A stretch of 64,000 nucleotides of DNA from Rodentibacter ratti (GCF_002000485.1 NZ_MLAJ01000001.1:107631-171630); one strand, 5' to 3'; shown: positions 49,868-59,372, counted from the first letter of the stretch. Translations and numbers: made by a program. The notes: generated from the letters alone by a model not told the origin.

Positions 49868-50914
49868 ATGGCTCAAACTAATATAAAATCGACCGCACTT
49901 GAACAACCGGTATCCATTTCCCGTGATGGTTTTATGGCGTGGTTTACACAAATGCTAACTCGTTATGGATTACTCTGGCTTTGTGTGCTGTTAGTGATTA
50001 TTTTCTCACTTACTACCGATTCTTTTGCTTCAATGCTCACTTTAAACGCTATTTTGGAAAGTAAATCTAAAATTGCCTTACTCGCATTAGCCGCAACAAC
50101 AACGATGATTGTCGGGAAAATCGACTTAAACGTGGGTTTCGGCATCGTGCTATGGCATATTTTGGTCATCACTTTACAGGTACAATTCGGTTTTTCTTGG
50201 CCTGTGGCTATTTTGATCGTGTTAGCCATTGCCGCCCTCTACGGTTTGTTGAACGGTATTTTGGTCGCCTTAGCCGATATTGACAGTTTTGTGGCAACAC
50301 TCGGCTCTGGTACTGTATTGTATGCCGTGGCACTATGGCATTCAGGCGGGCGACAAATTGTCGGCGATCTACCTGACGGCTTTATTGCACTAAACAGCAC
50401 GGAAATTTTTGGAATTCCTATTTCAGCCTTCTACGTATTAATCGTCGCCGTTATTATGTGGCTTATCACCGAACATACACCAACCGGACGCTGTATGTAT
50501 GCGGTAGGAGCAAATCCGACAGCAGCACGCCTCAACGGAATTAATATCAAAAAATATACGATTGTACCTTTCGTTGTATCCAGCGTTCTCACCGCATTTA
50601 CCGGCGTACTGATCTCCGCACAACAAGGAGTCGGTCAAGCGAGTGTGGGAATGGACTACTTGTTACCCGCCTTAGTTGGTGCTTTTCTAGGAAGTACGAC
50701 TATCCGCCCAGGCCGAATTAATGTGTGGGGAACAGTTGTCGGTATCGCAATACTCGCAATTGGTATTTCAGGTATTCAGCAATTTGGTGGCGCATTCTGG
50801 GTTGAACCATTATTTAATGGTGCGACACTCTTGTTATCCATCACTATTGCAGGCTATGCACAACGTAAACGCTTGCTTAACCAAAAATCCATCCAAAAGA
50901 AAGTGTCTAACTAA
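49868..50914 (+). CDS. Sugar ABC transporter permease (RbsC-like)
   Basis: A 348-residue inner-membrane permease with eight to ten hydrophobic segments and the CUT2 motif VGANPTAARLNGINIKKY near 212-229. KIDLNVGFGIVLWHI near 83-97 replaces the common GGIDLSVG loop. GGAGG lies just upstream of the ATG. It probably forms a homodimer driven by the double ATPase. An uptake-signal complement falls within the first 20 codons. Confidence 0.9.
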   Translation: MAQTNIKSTALEQPVSISRDGFMAWFTQMLTRYGLLWLCVLLVIIFSLTTDSFASMLTLNAILESKSKIALLALAATTTMIVGKIDLNVGFGIVLWHILVITLQVQFGFSWPVAILIVLAIAALYGLLNGILVALADIDSFVATLGSGTVLYAVALWHSGGRQIVGDLPDGFIALNSTEIFGIPISAFYVLIVAVIMWLITEHTPTGRCMYAVGANPTAARLNGINIKKYTIVPFVVSSVLTAFTGVLISAQQGVGQASVGMDYLLPALVGAFLGSTTIRPGRINVWGTVVGIAILAIGISGIQQFGGAFWVEPLFNGATLLLSITIAGYAQRKRLLNQKSIQKKVSN

Positions 50915-50931
50915 CTCAATAGGAGCTCTCT

Positions 50932-52041
50932 ATGAAACATTTCTTTCGTAAAACCTTAACTGCAGTTGCTACACTTGCTGCAATTTCTTTCACAAACAAT
51001 GTATTAGCTAATGATCCCTTCGTTGAAGATGCTAAAAAACAAGTCGCTGCAGCAACCGCAAAACAGGAAAAGTGGGATGGTCCGACAACAGGTCCTCAAC
51101 TACAACAAGGTAAAAGCATTATTTTTATCGCATCTGATATGAAAAACGGTGGTGTTTTAGGAGTAATTGACGGCATGAAAGAAGCCTCAAACGTTGCCGG
51201 TTGGAAATTTGATGTATTGGATGGGGCAGGTACAGTAAATAACCAATTAGCCGCATTAAATCAAGCCATTGCAAAAAAACCGGATGCGATTGTTATTGGT
51301 GGTTGGAATCCAAACGTAGCAAAAATTCCACTACAAAAAGCAAGTAAAAACGGCATTACTTTAGTGGCATGGCACGCCTCTCCACAACCGGGTCCTGATG
51401 ACAAATACAATATTTTCTATAATGTAACCTCTGACTCTGATGAAATCGCCAGACTTTCCGCTCTACAAGCAGTCGCAAAATCTGACGGAAAAGCAAAAGT
51501 CGTGATTCTGACGGATTCGTTATATGAAATCGCATTGCGTAAAGCTAATGTGATGAAAGAAGTTATTGAAAAATGTCGAGACTGTAAAGTATTAGAATTT
51601 ATCGATACACCATTAGCAGATACCTCTAGCCGTATGCCTAGCCTAACATTCAGTCTATTGCAAAAATATGGTGATGACTTGCAATATACATTAGCGATCA
51701 ACGACTTATATTTTGATTTTATGTCACCTTCATTACGTTCCGCCAATAAAGGGGAAATGCCATATAACATTTCTGCCGGAGATGGTTCCGTGACAGCTTA
51801 TCAACGTATTCGTAATAACGATAAACAGTTCGCTACTGTTCCGGAACCACTTAATTTACATGGTTGGCAATTGGTTGATGAATTAAACCGTGCCTTCTCT
51901 AAAGAAAAACCATCTGGTTATATCACACCGGCACACCTTGTTATTCAAGAAAATGTTGCTTTTGACGGTGGTGATAAAAATCTTTATGACCCACAAAACG
52001 GTTATAAAGAAGCTTATAAAACCATTTGGGGTGTGAAATAA
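50932..52041 (+). CDS. Periplasmic sugar-binding protein (RbsB-like)
   Basis: A 369-residue exported binding protein. The signal peptide ends near NNVLA-NDPF (residue 26), and the mature part has the Peripla_BP_4 fold: IIFIASDMKNGGVLGVIDGMKEASNVAGW near 63-91, LNQAIAKKPDAIVIGGWNP near 108-126. It is longer than RbsB by an N-terminal stretch with PTTGPQLQQGK. AGGAG precedes the start. A partial hairpin follows. It completes a full ABC importer; the ligand is not evident. Confidence 0.9.
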   Translation: MKHFFRKTLTAVATLAAISFTNNVLANDPFVEDAKKQVAAATAKQEKWDGPTTGPQLQQGKSIIFIASDMKNGGVLGVIDGMKEASNVAGWKFDVLDGAGTVNNQLAALNQAIAKKPDAIVIGGWNPNVAKIPLQKASKNGITLVAWHASPQPGPDDKYNIFYNVTSDSDEIARLSALQAVAKSDGKAKVVILTDSLYEIALRKANVMKEVIEKCRDCKVLEFIDTPLADTSSRMPSLTFSLLQKYGDDLQYTLAINDLYFDFMSPSLRSANKGEMPYNISAGDGSVTAYQRIRNNDKQFATVPEPLNLHGWQLVDELNRAFSKEKPSGYITPAHLVIQENVAFDGGDKNLYDPQNGYKEAYKTIWGVK

Positions 52042-52057
52042 AGAAACGTTGTTCAAT

Positions 52058-52139
52058 AGAAGGGGATAATCCTAAATAAAATGGGATGAGGATAAAGTGC
52101 GGTCAAAAATCGTAGTGTTTTTCTATATCCTCCCCTTCT
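52058..52139 (+). terminator. Possible weak terminator after ABC genes
   Basis: AGAAGGGG (52058-52065) can pair with CCCCTTCT (52132-52139), followed by GTTTTAC. The 66-base gap between arms contains an unpaired uptake signal, so the fold is uncertain and partial readthrough into the lactonase gene is likely. Confidence 0.35.
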
Positions 52140-52173
52140 GTTTTACAGATAAAAACCGTTAGGAACAATATAT

Positions 52174-53061
52174 ATGGCAATATTTACAACTGAAATTTAT
52201 GACGAACGTTTCTACACGTTAGTTGGCACGAAATTCCAACTGGATGAGCTTTTTTCTAATGCAGTCTGGGCAGAAGGCCCGGTTTGGTTACCCCAACAAC
52301 AAGCGGTCATTTTTAGTGATGTGAAAGGTAACACCCTGTATCGTTGGACAAAACAAAACGGTACACAAGTATTACGTTCACCGTCTTATTTCGCTAACGG
52401 TAATACCCTTGACATGGAAGGAAATCTGATTACTTGCGAACATGGCAGACGAGCAATCAGTAAAACCGATAAACAAGGTAATGTACAAATTTTAGTAGAT
52501 AAGCTGGAAGGAAAACGTTTCAATTCCCCAAATGATCTTGTCGTAAAATCCGATGGTACAATTTGGTTTACCGATCCACCATACGGTATTTTAAGTGATG
52601 CAGAAGGAAAAAAATCGCCAAGTGAAATTATCGGTTGCTATGTTTATTGTTACGATCCTAAAACAGATGAAATCAATATTGCTACTTTTAATGTAATGCG
52701 TCCAAATGGTTTGGCATTCTCGCAGGATGAAAAACAACTCTTTGTTGCCGATATGTCCGCTGTTGAATTTGAAAAAGAAGGATTGCATCATTTAGTCGTT
52801 TTTGATGTGGAAGGAAAACGTTTGAAAAACCGCCGTAATGTAGCAGAAATTAATCCGGGTATTCCGGATGGTTTACAAATTGATAAACAAGGAGTCATAT
52901 ATTGCAGCTGTGAAAACGGAATTCTTGTTTTATTATCGGATGGAACATATTTAGGGCGCTTTATTGTAGGTAAAACGACTTCAAACTGCACTTTTGGGGA
53001 TGATCAAAAAACATTATTTATCACCTCAACCAACAGCTTATACAAACTAACTATTGAATAA
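52174..53061 (+). CDS. SMP-30/gluconolactonase family protein
   Basis: A 295-residue beta-propeller of the SMP-30/gluconolaconase/LRE family, cytoplasmic (no signal). Metal ligands expected of lactonases are visible: Glu in VWAEGPVWLP near 30-39, Asn in NSPNDLVVKSDGTIWFTDPPYG near 112-133, and the Asp of NPGIPDGLQID near 226-236. Such enzymes open aldono-lactones. Beside YiaK and LyxK, a lactone of an L-gulonate-type sugar acid is a reasonable but unproven substrate. Confidence 0.88.
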   Translation: MAIFTTEIYDERFYTLVGTKFQLDELFSNAVWAEGPVWLPQQQAVIFSDVKGNTLYRWTKQNGTQVLRSPSYFANGNTLDMEGNLITCEHGRRAISKTDKQGNVQILVDKLEGKRFNSPNDLVVKSDGTIWFTDPPYGILSDAEGKKSPSEIIGCYVYCYDPKTDEINIATFNVMRPNGLAFSQDEKQLFVADMSAVEFEKEGLHHLVVFDVEGKRLKNRRNVAEINPGIPDGLQIDKQGVIYCSCENGILVLLSDGTYLGRFIVGKTTSNCTFGDDQKTLFITSTNSLYKLTIE

Positions 53062-53073
53062 TAAGGAATCAGC

Positions 53074-54522
53074 ATGAATTATTATCTTGGCATCGATTGT
53101 GGGGGAACCTTTATTAAAGCCGCATTATTCGATCAACAGGGCAATATGTCCGCTTGCATGCGTAAAAATGTTGAGGTCATCAGTGAAAAAGCAGGCTACG
53201 CAGAACGAGATATGACACAATTATGGCTGATTTGTGCTGAAGTCATACGCCAAACAATAAGAGAAAGCAAGGTTAACCCAGAGCAAATTAAAGGTGTCGG
53301 AATTTCCGCCCAAGGAAAAGGGGCATTTTTATTAGATAAACAAAAAAAACCGCTTGGTAAAGCCATCCTATCTTCTGATCAACGCTCTTTAAATATCGTA
53401 CGTCAATGGCAACAAGAAGGGATACCGGAAAAACTCTACCCGATCACTCGGCAAACTTTGTGGACAGGGCATCCTGTTTCCATTTTACGTTGGATAAAAG
53501 AAAATGAGCCTGAACGCTATGCCAAAATCGGTTCAATATTGATGTCGCACGATTATCTTCGCTTTTGTTTAACCGGTGAGTTACATTGCGAAGAAACGAA
53601 TATTTCCGAGTCCAATTTGTATAATATGGAAAGCGGTAAATATGAAGATGAACTCGCAGAAATCCTTGGATTGTCCGGTATTCTTGAGAAGATGCCACCC
53701 ATTATCGCCCCCGATCAAGTGGCAGGTTATGTGACTTATGAAGCTGCCCAATTATCAGGCTTAATGGAAGGTACACCGGTAGTAGGTGGATTATTTGATG
53801 TAATTTCTACCGCACTTTGTGCCGGATTGGATGATGAGAAAAAACTTAATGTGGTTTTAGGTACTTGGTCGGTAGTCAGCGGTGTGACGGATCATATTGA
53901 CCCAAATCAAACTATCCCTTTCGTTTACGGACGCTATGCGGAAAAAGGGAAATTCTTAGTCCATGAAGCCAGCCCAACATCCGCCGGCAATCTAGAATGG
54001 TTTATCAAGCAATGGAATTTAGATTATCATCAAATTAATAAAGGTATTGAACAATTGCCACCCTCCTCAAGCTCCGTACTATTTGTTCCTTTCCTGTACG
54101 GTTCGAATGCCGGGCTCGGAATGCAAGCAGGATTCTACGGCATACAATCTCACCATACTCAAATGCACCTGATGCAAGCCGTCTATGAAGGTGTACTATT
54201 CAGTGCAATGTATCATTTAAACCGAATGTTACAGCGCTTTCCTGATGTCAATGTCCTCAGAATTACCGGTGGACCGACAAAGTCCAATGTATGGTTACAA
54301 ATGCTGGCTGATTTAACTGGAATGATGTTAGAAATCCCCACAACGGAAGAAACGGGTTGTTTAGGTGCAGCACTAATGGCAATGCAAAGTGCGGAAGAAA
54401 CGCCAATTAAACTGGCTGACAACATGCGGAAAATTTATCCCAACCCCGATAACTATCAATCATATCAGGAAAAATATGCTAAATATGTCCGCTTGATTGA
54501 GGCATTAAAAACGTTGTTGTAG
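53074..54522 (+). CDS. lyxK: L-xylulose kinase LyxK
   Basis: FGGY-family carbohydrate kinase of 482 residues, very close by eye to E. coli LyxK/YiaP: LGIDCGGTFIKAALFD near 5-20, GYAERDMTQLW, ISAQGKGAFLLDKQKKPLGKAILSSDQRS near 77-105, LTGELHCEETNISESNLYNM and VVGGLFDVISTALCAGL near 236-252. It phosphorylates L-xylulose (and possibly 3-keto-L-gulonate). It starts 12 bases after the lactonase gene, behind AAGGA, so the two share a transcript. The E. coli partners sgbH, sgbU and sgbE do not follow it here. Confidence 0.92.
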   Translation: MNYYLGIDCGGTFIKAALFDQQGNMSACMRKNVEVISEKAGYAERDMTQLWLICAEVIRQTIRESKVNPEQIKGVGISAQGKGAFLLDKQKKPLGKAILSSDQRSLNIVRQWQQEGIPEKLYPITRQTLWTGHPVSILRWIKENEPERYAKIGSILMSHDYLRFCLTGELHCEETNISESNLYNMESGKYEDELAEILGLSGILEKMPPIIAPDQVAGYVTYEAAQLSGLMEGTPVVGGLFDVISTALCAGLDDEKKLNVVLGTWSVVSGVTDHIDPNQTIPFVYGRYAEKGKFLVHEASPTSAGNLEWFIKQWNLDYHQINKGIEQLPPSSSSVLFVPFLYGSNAGLGMQAGFYGIQSHHTQMHLMQAVYEGVLFSAMYHLNRMLQRFPDVNVLRITGGPTKSNVWLQMLADLTGMMLEIPTTEETGCLGAALMAMQSAEETPIKLADNMRKIYPNPDNYQSYQEKYAKYVRLIEALKTLL

Positions 54523-54607
54523 TCTATAAGACAAATCATTTAAGAATAGATAAAAGTCCGAAGTATTTACCAGATAAATATTATCTGCGAAAACAAAGAA
54601 ATTTATA

Positions 54608-54631
54608 AAGCCTAACAACCCCGTTAGGCTT
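54608..54631 (+). terminator. Terminator after lyxK
   Basis: AAGCCTAAC pairs with GTTAGGCTT around a 6-base loop, followed by TTCTTTC. It lies about 85 bases past the lyxK stop and ends the sugar-acid gene cluster. Confidence 0.85.
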
Positions 54632-54639
54632 TTCTTTCT

Positions 54640-54800
54640 ATCATTGATATTTTATAAATCTGTTAAATCTTCAATTTTAGGAATTAGATATATGGGTCAA
54701 TCCAACTATTCCTAATCACGATCTTTTAAGTGGTCTGTAAATTTCAGGTATAAAAAAAGCCGCTTAATGCGACTATCTTATTGATTTTGTGGATAATTTA
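54640..54800. other. Non-coding gap before tRNA genes
   Basis: I see no gene here. There are short A/T-rich tracts, a partial inverted repeat around TAGGAATTAG and CTATTCCTAA (about 54678-54716), and AAAAAAAGCCGC followed by TTAATGCGAC. No integrase or repeated tRNA end is recognisable. Confidence 0.3.
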
Positions 54801-54802
54801 AA

Positions 54803-54889
54803 TGGTGCCCGAAGCCAGACTTGAACTGGCACGCCTCGAAAGGCGAGGGATTTTAAATCCCTTGTGTCTACCGATTCCACCACTCGGGC
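54803..54889 (-). tRNA. leuZ: tRNA-Leu (TAA)
   Basis: 87 bases with encoded CCA: acceptor GCCCGAG with TTCGGGC (one G-T pair), anticodon arm AGGGA-TTTAAAA-TCCCT giving TAA (UUA codons), and a long variable arm CGCCTTTCGAGGCG. It is transcribed after tRNA-Gly. Confidence 0.96.
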
Positions 54890-54891
54890 AA

Positions 54892-54967
<76 letters not shown>

Positions 54968-54991
54968 TTTGTCATTGAGACAACGGGGCGT

Positions 54992-55019
54992 ATTTTACTG
55001 ATTTATGAAATACTGTCAA
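54992..55019 (-). promoter_or_regulatory. Promoter of the Gly-Leu tRNA operon
   Basis: On the minus strand TTGACA, 16 bases and TAAAAT, then the GC-rich ACGCCCCG start region typical of stringently controlled stable-RNA promoters. It lies about 25 bases from tRNA-Gly. Confidence 0.8.
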
Positions 55020-55067
55020 ATAGAAATGGTAAAAAACGGATTGATTGATTAAAAAAAATTCAAAAAT

Positions 55068-55095
55068 AAAGTGCGGCTTATATAGACCGCACTTT
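55068..55095 (-). terminator. Inverted uptake-signal pair after hflC
   Basis: AAAGTGCGG pairs with CCGCACTTT around a 10-base AT-rich loop, 15 bases beyond the hflC stop. The minus strand continues into TTATTTTTG, suitable for termination. Confidence 0.7.
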
Positions 55096-55109
55096 TATGT
55101 TATTTCAAG

Positions 55110-55997
55110 TTATTTACTCGGCGTTTGCATAAAACGGAAGAAATCGCTGTCCGGCTTCAAGATCATCATATTATCCGGATTTGAAAAGCTCTCTTCATAG
55201 GCTTTTAAGCTACGCACAAAACTAAAGAATTGTGGCTCTTGTGAAAATGCATCGGAATACAGTTTTGCCGCCGCCGCATCACCCGAACCGCGTAATTCTT
55301 GCGCCGTTTTATTGGCATTTGCCAAAATCAGGGTAACTTTACGATCTACATCAGCTTGAATAAAAGCCGCTTTTTCCTTACCTTGTGAACGATGTTCCCG
55401 TGCGACTGCATCACGTTCTGCACGCATACGTTGGTAAATTGAAGAAGAAACTTCGTCCGGTAAGTTGATCTGTTTTACACGCACATCAACCACCTCGATT
55501 CCAAGTTCAGCCGTACTGTCTTGTCCAGAATTCAAGGCTTTTTTCGCCCCCTCCATTAATTCGCCTCGAGTACCTGAAACAATGTCTTTAATGGTACGCG
55601 AACCGATTTCAGAACGCAGACGGTCGTTCACTTTGCGGCTCAATAAACTCGCAGCTTGGCTGTAATCTCCGCCGCCGGTTGAAGTATAAAAGCGACCAAA
55701 ATCACTGATTTTCCATTTCACATAGGAATCGACCAGTAAGTCTTTTTTCTCTACGGTTACAAAACGTGTCGCAGAACCATCTAAAGTGCGGATACGTGCA
55801 TCCAGTACCTTAATGCTATCAATAAGCGGTACTTTAAAATGTAAGCCGGGTTCATAAACAACGACTTTATTATCCGCATCACGCTGCACTTTGTTAAAAC
55901 GCAGCATAATGCCTCTCGTACCTTCGGCGACAACAATCACACTTGAATAAATCACCGCAGCGATGACTAAAATAACGGGTAATAAAAATTTACGCAT
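55110..55997 (-). CDS. hflC: FtsH protease modulator HflC
   Basis: SPFH/band-7 membrane protein that forms, with HflK, a large cage around FtsH and controls its access to membrane substrates. The 295 residues start with one membrane segment (LLPVILVIAAVIYSSVIVV) and contain the prohibitin domain (GIMLRFNKVQRDADN, VVDVRVKQINLPDEVSSSIYQRMRAERDAVAREHRSQG near 166-205). Its start overlaps the hflK stop by one base (TAATG), so translation is coupled. Confidence 0.95.
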   Translation of the reverse strand: MRKFLLPVILVIAAVIYSSVIVVAEGTRGIMLRFNKVQRDADNKVVVYEPGLHFKVPLIDSIKVLDARIRTLDGSATRFVTVEKKDLLVDSYVKWKISDFGRFYTSTGGGDYSQAASLLSRKVNDRLRSEIGSRTIKDIVSGTRGELMEGAKKALNSGQDSTAELGIEVVDVRVKQINLPDEVSSSIYQRMRAERDAVAREHRSQGKEKAAFIQADVDRKVTLILANANKTAQELRGSGDAAAAKLYSDAFSQEPQFFSFVRSLKAYEESFSNPDNMMILKPDSDFFRFMQTPSK

Positions 55998-57217
55998 TAA
56001 TTGAATCTCCCTTGGCGAACCGGTTCAGCAGTATTATTGTTTTTAGGATGACTTGATTGATTTTCAGGTTGAGTTAAAACCGGCGCAGAATCAACCGCAC
56101 TTTGTACTTTTGATTCATTTCTCTTTCCCATAATTTGTTCAAGAGGTAATACCGTTAAATTATTACCGTTATTTCCATCCAACATAATTTTCGGTGTATT
56201 AGCCATCACTTTTTCCATAGTTTGAATATATAAACGCTCACGCAATAAATTAGGTGCCGCTTTAAATTCCGGCAATAAGCGTTGCAGACGCTCGACTTCC
56301 CCTTTCGCATCTAGAACGATACGATCCTTATAAGCCGTTGCTTCTTCCAAAATACGTTGTGCATCACCACGTGCAATCGGCTCTCTTTCACGGGCATAGG
56401 CCTCCGCTTCACGAATAAAGCGTTGTTCATCTTCTTGTGCTTTAATCGCGTCATCAAATGCGTCTTTGACTTCTTCCGGCGGACGTGCTGATTGGAAGTT
56501 CACGTCAATAACATCAAGCCCCATGTCATAAGGTTTGATGATTTCATTCAAGGCTTTCCAGGTATTTTCACGCACTACCGCTCGACCGGTTGTAAGAATA
56601 TCATTCATCGTCATATGACCGATTACATAGCGTAATGCGCTGTCCGTTGCCTGATTTAAGCTATCATCAGCATTTGTCACGCTAAAACGATATTTCGCCG
56701 GATCTTGAACACGATATTGCACGGTCATTTCCACTTTTACCATGTTCTCATCTTGGGTGAGCATTGCCCCTTGAGTTCTTAACTCTTTTACTTGTTCTAC
56801 ATTGACCGGCAAGACTTTATCCACAAAAGTCGGTTTCCAGTTTAAGCCAGGTTGAACAATAGAGTGCAATTCTCCAAAACGCAGAACGACTCCACGCTCA
56901 GCCTCTTTAATAGTGTAGAAGCCGCTAGCGCCCCAAACAATTGCCCCTAATGCAACGGCAATTGGTAACGCTTTACCCCAATTAACTGGAGCTGAAGGCC
57001 TATTGTTATTAGAACTGCCATTATTTTGACCGCCCTTTTTACCGCCACCGAGTTTTTTCAGCAAATTATTAAAAATTTCCTCAATATCCGGTGGAGATTG
57101 TTCCTGATTTCCACGGTTTTGATTTGAATCCCATCCGTTATTTGATGAGTTTCCAGGCTTTTGCTCATTGCTCTGCCCCGGCTTGCCCCAAGGATCCTGT
57201 CCTGAATTCTGCGACAT
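55997..57217 (-). CDS. hflK: FtsH protease modulator HflK
   Basis: Partner of HflC. The 406 residues have a Gly/Asn/Gln-rich cytoplasmic N-terminus (PWGKPGQSNEQKPGNSSNNGW), a membrane segment near 88-108 (ALPIAVALGAIVWGASGFYTI), the band-7 domain and a C-terminal tail. I start at MSQNSGQDPWGKPG (57217); an eight-codon extension is possible. An uptake signal lies in the C-terminal tail near 56095-56104. Confidence 0.95.
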   Translation of the reverse strand: MSQNSGQDPWGKPGQSNEQKPGNSSNNGWDSNQNRGNQEQSPPDIEEIFNNLLKKLGGGKKGGQNNGSSNNNRPSAPVNWGKALPIAVALGAIVWGASGFYTIKEAERGVVLRFGELHSIVQPGLNWKPTFVDKVLPVNVEQVKELRTQGAMLTQDENMVKVEMTVQYRVQDPAKYRFSVTNADDSLNQATDSALRYVIGHMTMNDILTTGRAVVRENTWKALNEIIKPYDMGLDVIDVNFQSARPPEEVKDAFDDAIKAQEDEQRFIREAEAYAREREPIARGDAQRILEEATAYKDRIVLDAKGEVERLQRLLPEFKAAPNLLRERLYIQTMEKVMANTPKIMLDGNNGNNLTVLPLEQIMGKRNESKVQSAVDSAPVLTQPENQSSHPKNNNTAEPVRQGRFN

Positions 57218-57341
57218 GTCGTTTGATTCTCCATTTGTCAAAAAATTGTTACGAGTTTATCGGAATAATGGGGGCTCGTCTATCAAAATACAAGGCATTT
57301 CCAGAATAAAATCCCCCTTAATGATTTAAATATTTCTCTAT

Positions 57342-58049
57342 TTAATTTACTTCATACTGAATGAGACGATCGAGCGTTTTTTGCTTAAGCGTTTTCCCAT
57401 TCCAATGTAAAAAGTGCGGTTGATTTTTAAGTTGATTGGTAAAAGCAGCCAAGTAAAAAGGCAGTTCATTGGTGAAAAAAAGTTTACCCTGTGGACAATA
57501 ATCCGAAAAAATTTTTAATTCGTGAGGTAAATGGCGTACTTCCGATAATTTCACAATACCCACGCCTTGTGATTTTAATATGGCTTCACGTAAGCACCAG
57601 CTCCGATAAAATGTCCCTTCAATATCCGATTGTTGGCTAAACCACATGACCTCATCTCCCGGTGCGAAATGCTGCATTAATCCAAGAAAATATCGCTGTT
57701 TTGGAAATTCGATGTCAATGCCAACCGTACTTTTCTTTTCCGCTCTGTTTTGCAAAATAACCGCAACCCAATCAGCCGAATGGCTAATGTTAAAATCAAT
57801 TGTTTCATTTGGAAAATAAGGTCTCCCGCTCTCTGTACGTTCAATTTTTCCTAAAAGTGCGGTATTTTTCCCTACTGTTTTCAGTAATTTCCAGAGTAGG
57901 AAATGAGCTAATTTCTGGCATTGATGGCGTTGACGCACTCGTGGATTTTCAGATTGTAGGGTAATCAAACTTTCCGGCACAATTTCGGGTGGAATTTCAT
58001 CAAAAGGAAAAGGTTGTTGAATATTGGCGTAAGCAATTAATGTTGTCAT
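57342..58049 (-). CDS. 4'-phosphopantetheinyl transferase superfamily protein
   Basis: Transfers the phosphopantetheine arm of CoA to a carrier protein. The 235 residues show the Sfp-type motifs: RTESGRPYFPNETIDFNISHSADWVAVI near 75-102, VGIDIEFPKQ near 111-120 (magnesium Asp and Glu) and WCLREAILKSQGVGI near 154-168. Start MTTLIAYANI at 58049 is preferred because the earlier ATG at 58079 lies within the terminator hairpin. The carrier protein target is unknown; no polyketide or peptide synthase is nearby. It resembles the gene beside hflKC in H. influenzae. Confidence 0.87.
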   Translation of the reverse strand: MTTLIAYANIQQPFPFDEIPPEIVPESLITLQSENPRVRQRHQCQKLAHFLLWKLLKTVGKNTALLGKIERTESGRPYFPNETIDFNISHSADWVAVILQNRAEKKSTVGIDIEFPKQRYFLGLMQHFAPGDEVMWFSQQSDIEGTFYRSWCLREAILKSQGVGIVKLSEVRHLPHELKIFSDYCPQGKLFFTNELPFYLAAFTNQLKNQPHFLHWNGKTLKQKTLDRLIQYEVN

Positions 58050-58066
58050 AAAACAATTAAAAAGTG

Positions 58067-58093
58067 AAAGTGCGGTCATATTAACCGCACTTT
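58067..58093 (-). terminator. Inverted uptake-signal pair after thrC
   Basis: AAAGTGCGGT pairs with ACCGCACTTT around a 7-base loop, directly beyond the thrC stop. It ends the threonine operon before the phosphopantetheinyl transferase gene. Confidence 0.75.
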
Positions 58094-58097
58094 TTTA

Positions 58098-59372
58098 TCA
58101 TTTGAGTAAATAAGCACGTAGTTTCGCAAAATCATTTTCCATTTCATCGGAAAGTAGCGGCAACTTATTATGCTTATCTAATGTTTCCGGCAAAGGTAAT
58201 TCGAGATTCAAAATTCGCTCAACAGATTCTTTAAATTTTGCCGGATGTGCCGTGCAAAGGAAAATTCCTGTTTCATCATCGTTAAGCTGATCTTTCAATA
58301 CTTGATAAGCTATCGCACCATGAGGTTCGCAAGTATATCCCTCAGCATACAATGCTTTTAGGGTTTGTTCCGTTTGCGCATCAGTCAGCATCCCCGAACC
58401 TAAATCCGATAAATTCCAACCATTACGCTTAAATAACTCTTCCACTCGTGGCCAGTTATTCGGGCGACTAACATCCATCGCATTAGAAAGTGTCGCAACA
58501 GTCACTTTCGGTTCCCATTTGCCGGATTGTAAATAACGCGGCACAGTATCATTGGCATTAGTAGAAGCGATAAAACGCTTAATCGGTAAACCTAAGGTTT
58601 TTGCAATTAATCCTGCAGTTAAATTACCGAAATTCCCGCTTGGTACGGAAACAACCACATTATTGCGTTTTTCTTTTGGCAGCTGAGCCACCGCCTCAAA
58701 ATAATAACAAATTTGAGCCAATAAACGGCTGATATTAATGGAATTGGCAGAGTTTAACCCGATAGCCTCTCGCAATTCTGCATCGTCAAAGGCTTGTTTA
58801 ACCAATGCTTGACAGGCATCAAAATCACTGTTAATGGCAACAGTGCGAATATTACCCCCAAGGGTACAGAATGATTTTTCTTGTAGTGGGCTAATTTTTC
58901 CTTTCGGGTATAGAATCACCACATTAATATTTTCTAAACCATAAAAGGCGTGAGCCACCGCCGCACCGGTATCCCCTGAGGTTGCCGTTAAAATCGTAAT
59001 TTTGCCATCGCCACGCACATTAGCAAGCGCTTGAGCCATAAAACGTCCGCCAAAATCTTTGAACGCTAAGGTTGGTCCGTGGAAAAGCTCAAGGGCATAA
59101 ATATTCTCTTCGACTTTTTCTAAAGGAGCAGGAAAAGTAAAGGCATTTTTTACCATGGTATTTAGCTTGTCTGCGGGCAATTCTTCACCAATTAAAGCGG
59201 AAAGAATTTTTTGGCTGCGTTCAACCAACGGCAAATCCAATAATTCATTGATATTGGTTAATGTTGGAATGGTTTCCGGAAAAAATAAGCCTTGATCTTT
59301 CCCAAGCCCTTGACGCACGGCTTGGGCAAAATTAACTTGTTCTTCCGGGTGTTTGATGTTGTATAAATTCAT
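58098..59372 (-). CDS. thrC: Threonine synthase
   Basis: PLP enzyme making threonine from phosphohomoserine. The 424 residues have FHGPTLAFKDFGGRFMAQ near 98-115 (PLP lysine in AFKD), TATSGDTGAAVAHAFYG near 130-146, NSANSINISRLLAQICYYFEA near 207-227 and SVPSGNFGNLTAGL. Last gene of thrABC, 79 bases after thrB. Confidence 0.96.
   Translation of the reverse strand: MNLYNIKHPEEQVNFAQAVRQGLGKDQGLFFPETIPTLTNINELLDLPLVERSQKILSALIGEELPADKLNTMVKNAFTFPAPLEKVEENIYALELFHGPTLAFKDFGGRFMAQALANVRGDGKITILTATSGDTGAAVAHAFYGLENINVVILYPKGKISPLQEKSFCTLGGNIRTVAINSDFDACQALVKQAFDDAELREAIGLNSANSINISRLLAQICYYFEAVAQLPKEKRNNVVVSVPSGNFGNLTAGLIAKTLGLPIKRFIASTNANDTVPRYLQSGKWEPKVTVATLSNAMDVSRPNNWPRVEELFKRNGWNLSDLGSGMLTDAQTEQTLKALYAEGYTCEPHGAIAYQVLKDQLNDDETGIFLCTAHPAKFKESVERILNLELPLPETLDKHNKLPLLSDEMENDFAKLRAYLLK

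Noticed and set aside
51417..51770. 117-codon minus-strand open frame inside the sugar-binding protein gene
   Set aside because: Shadow of a well-supported gene; no homology or start signal.
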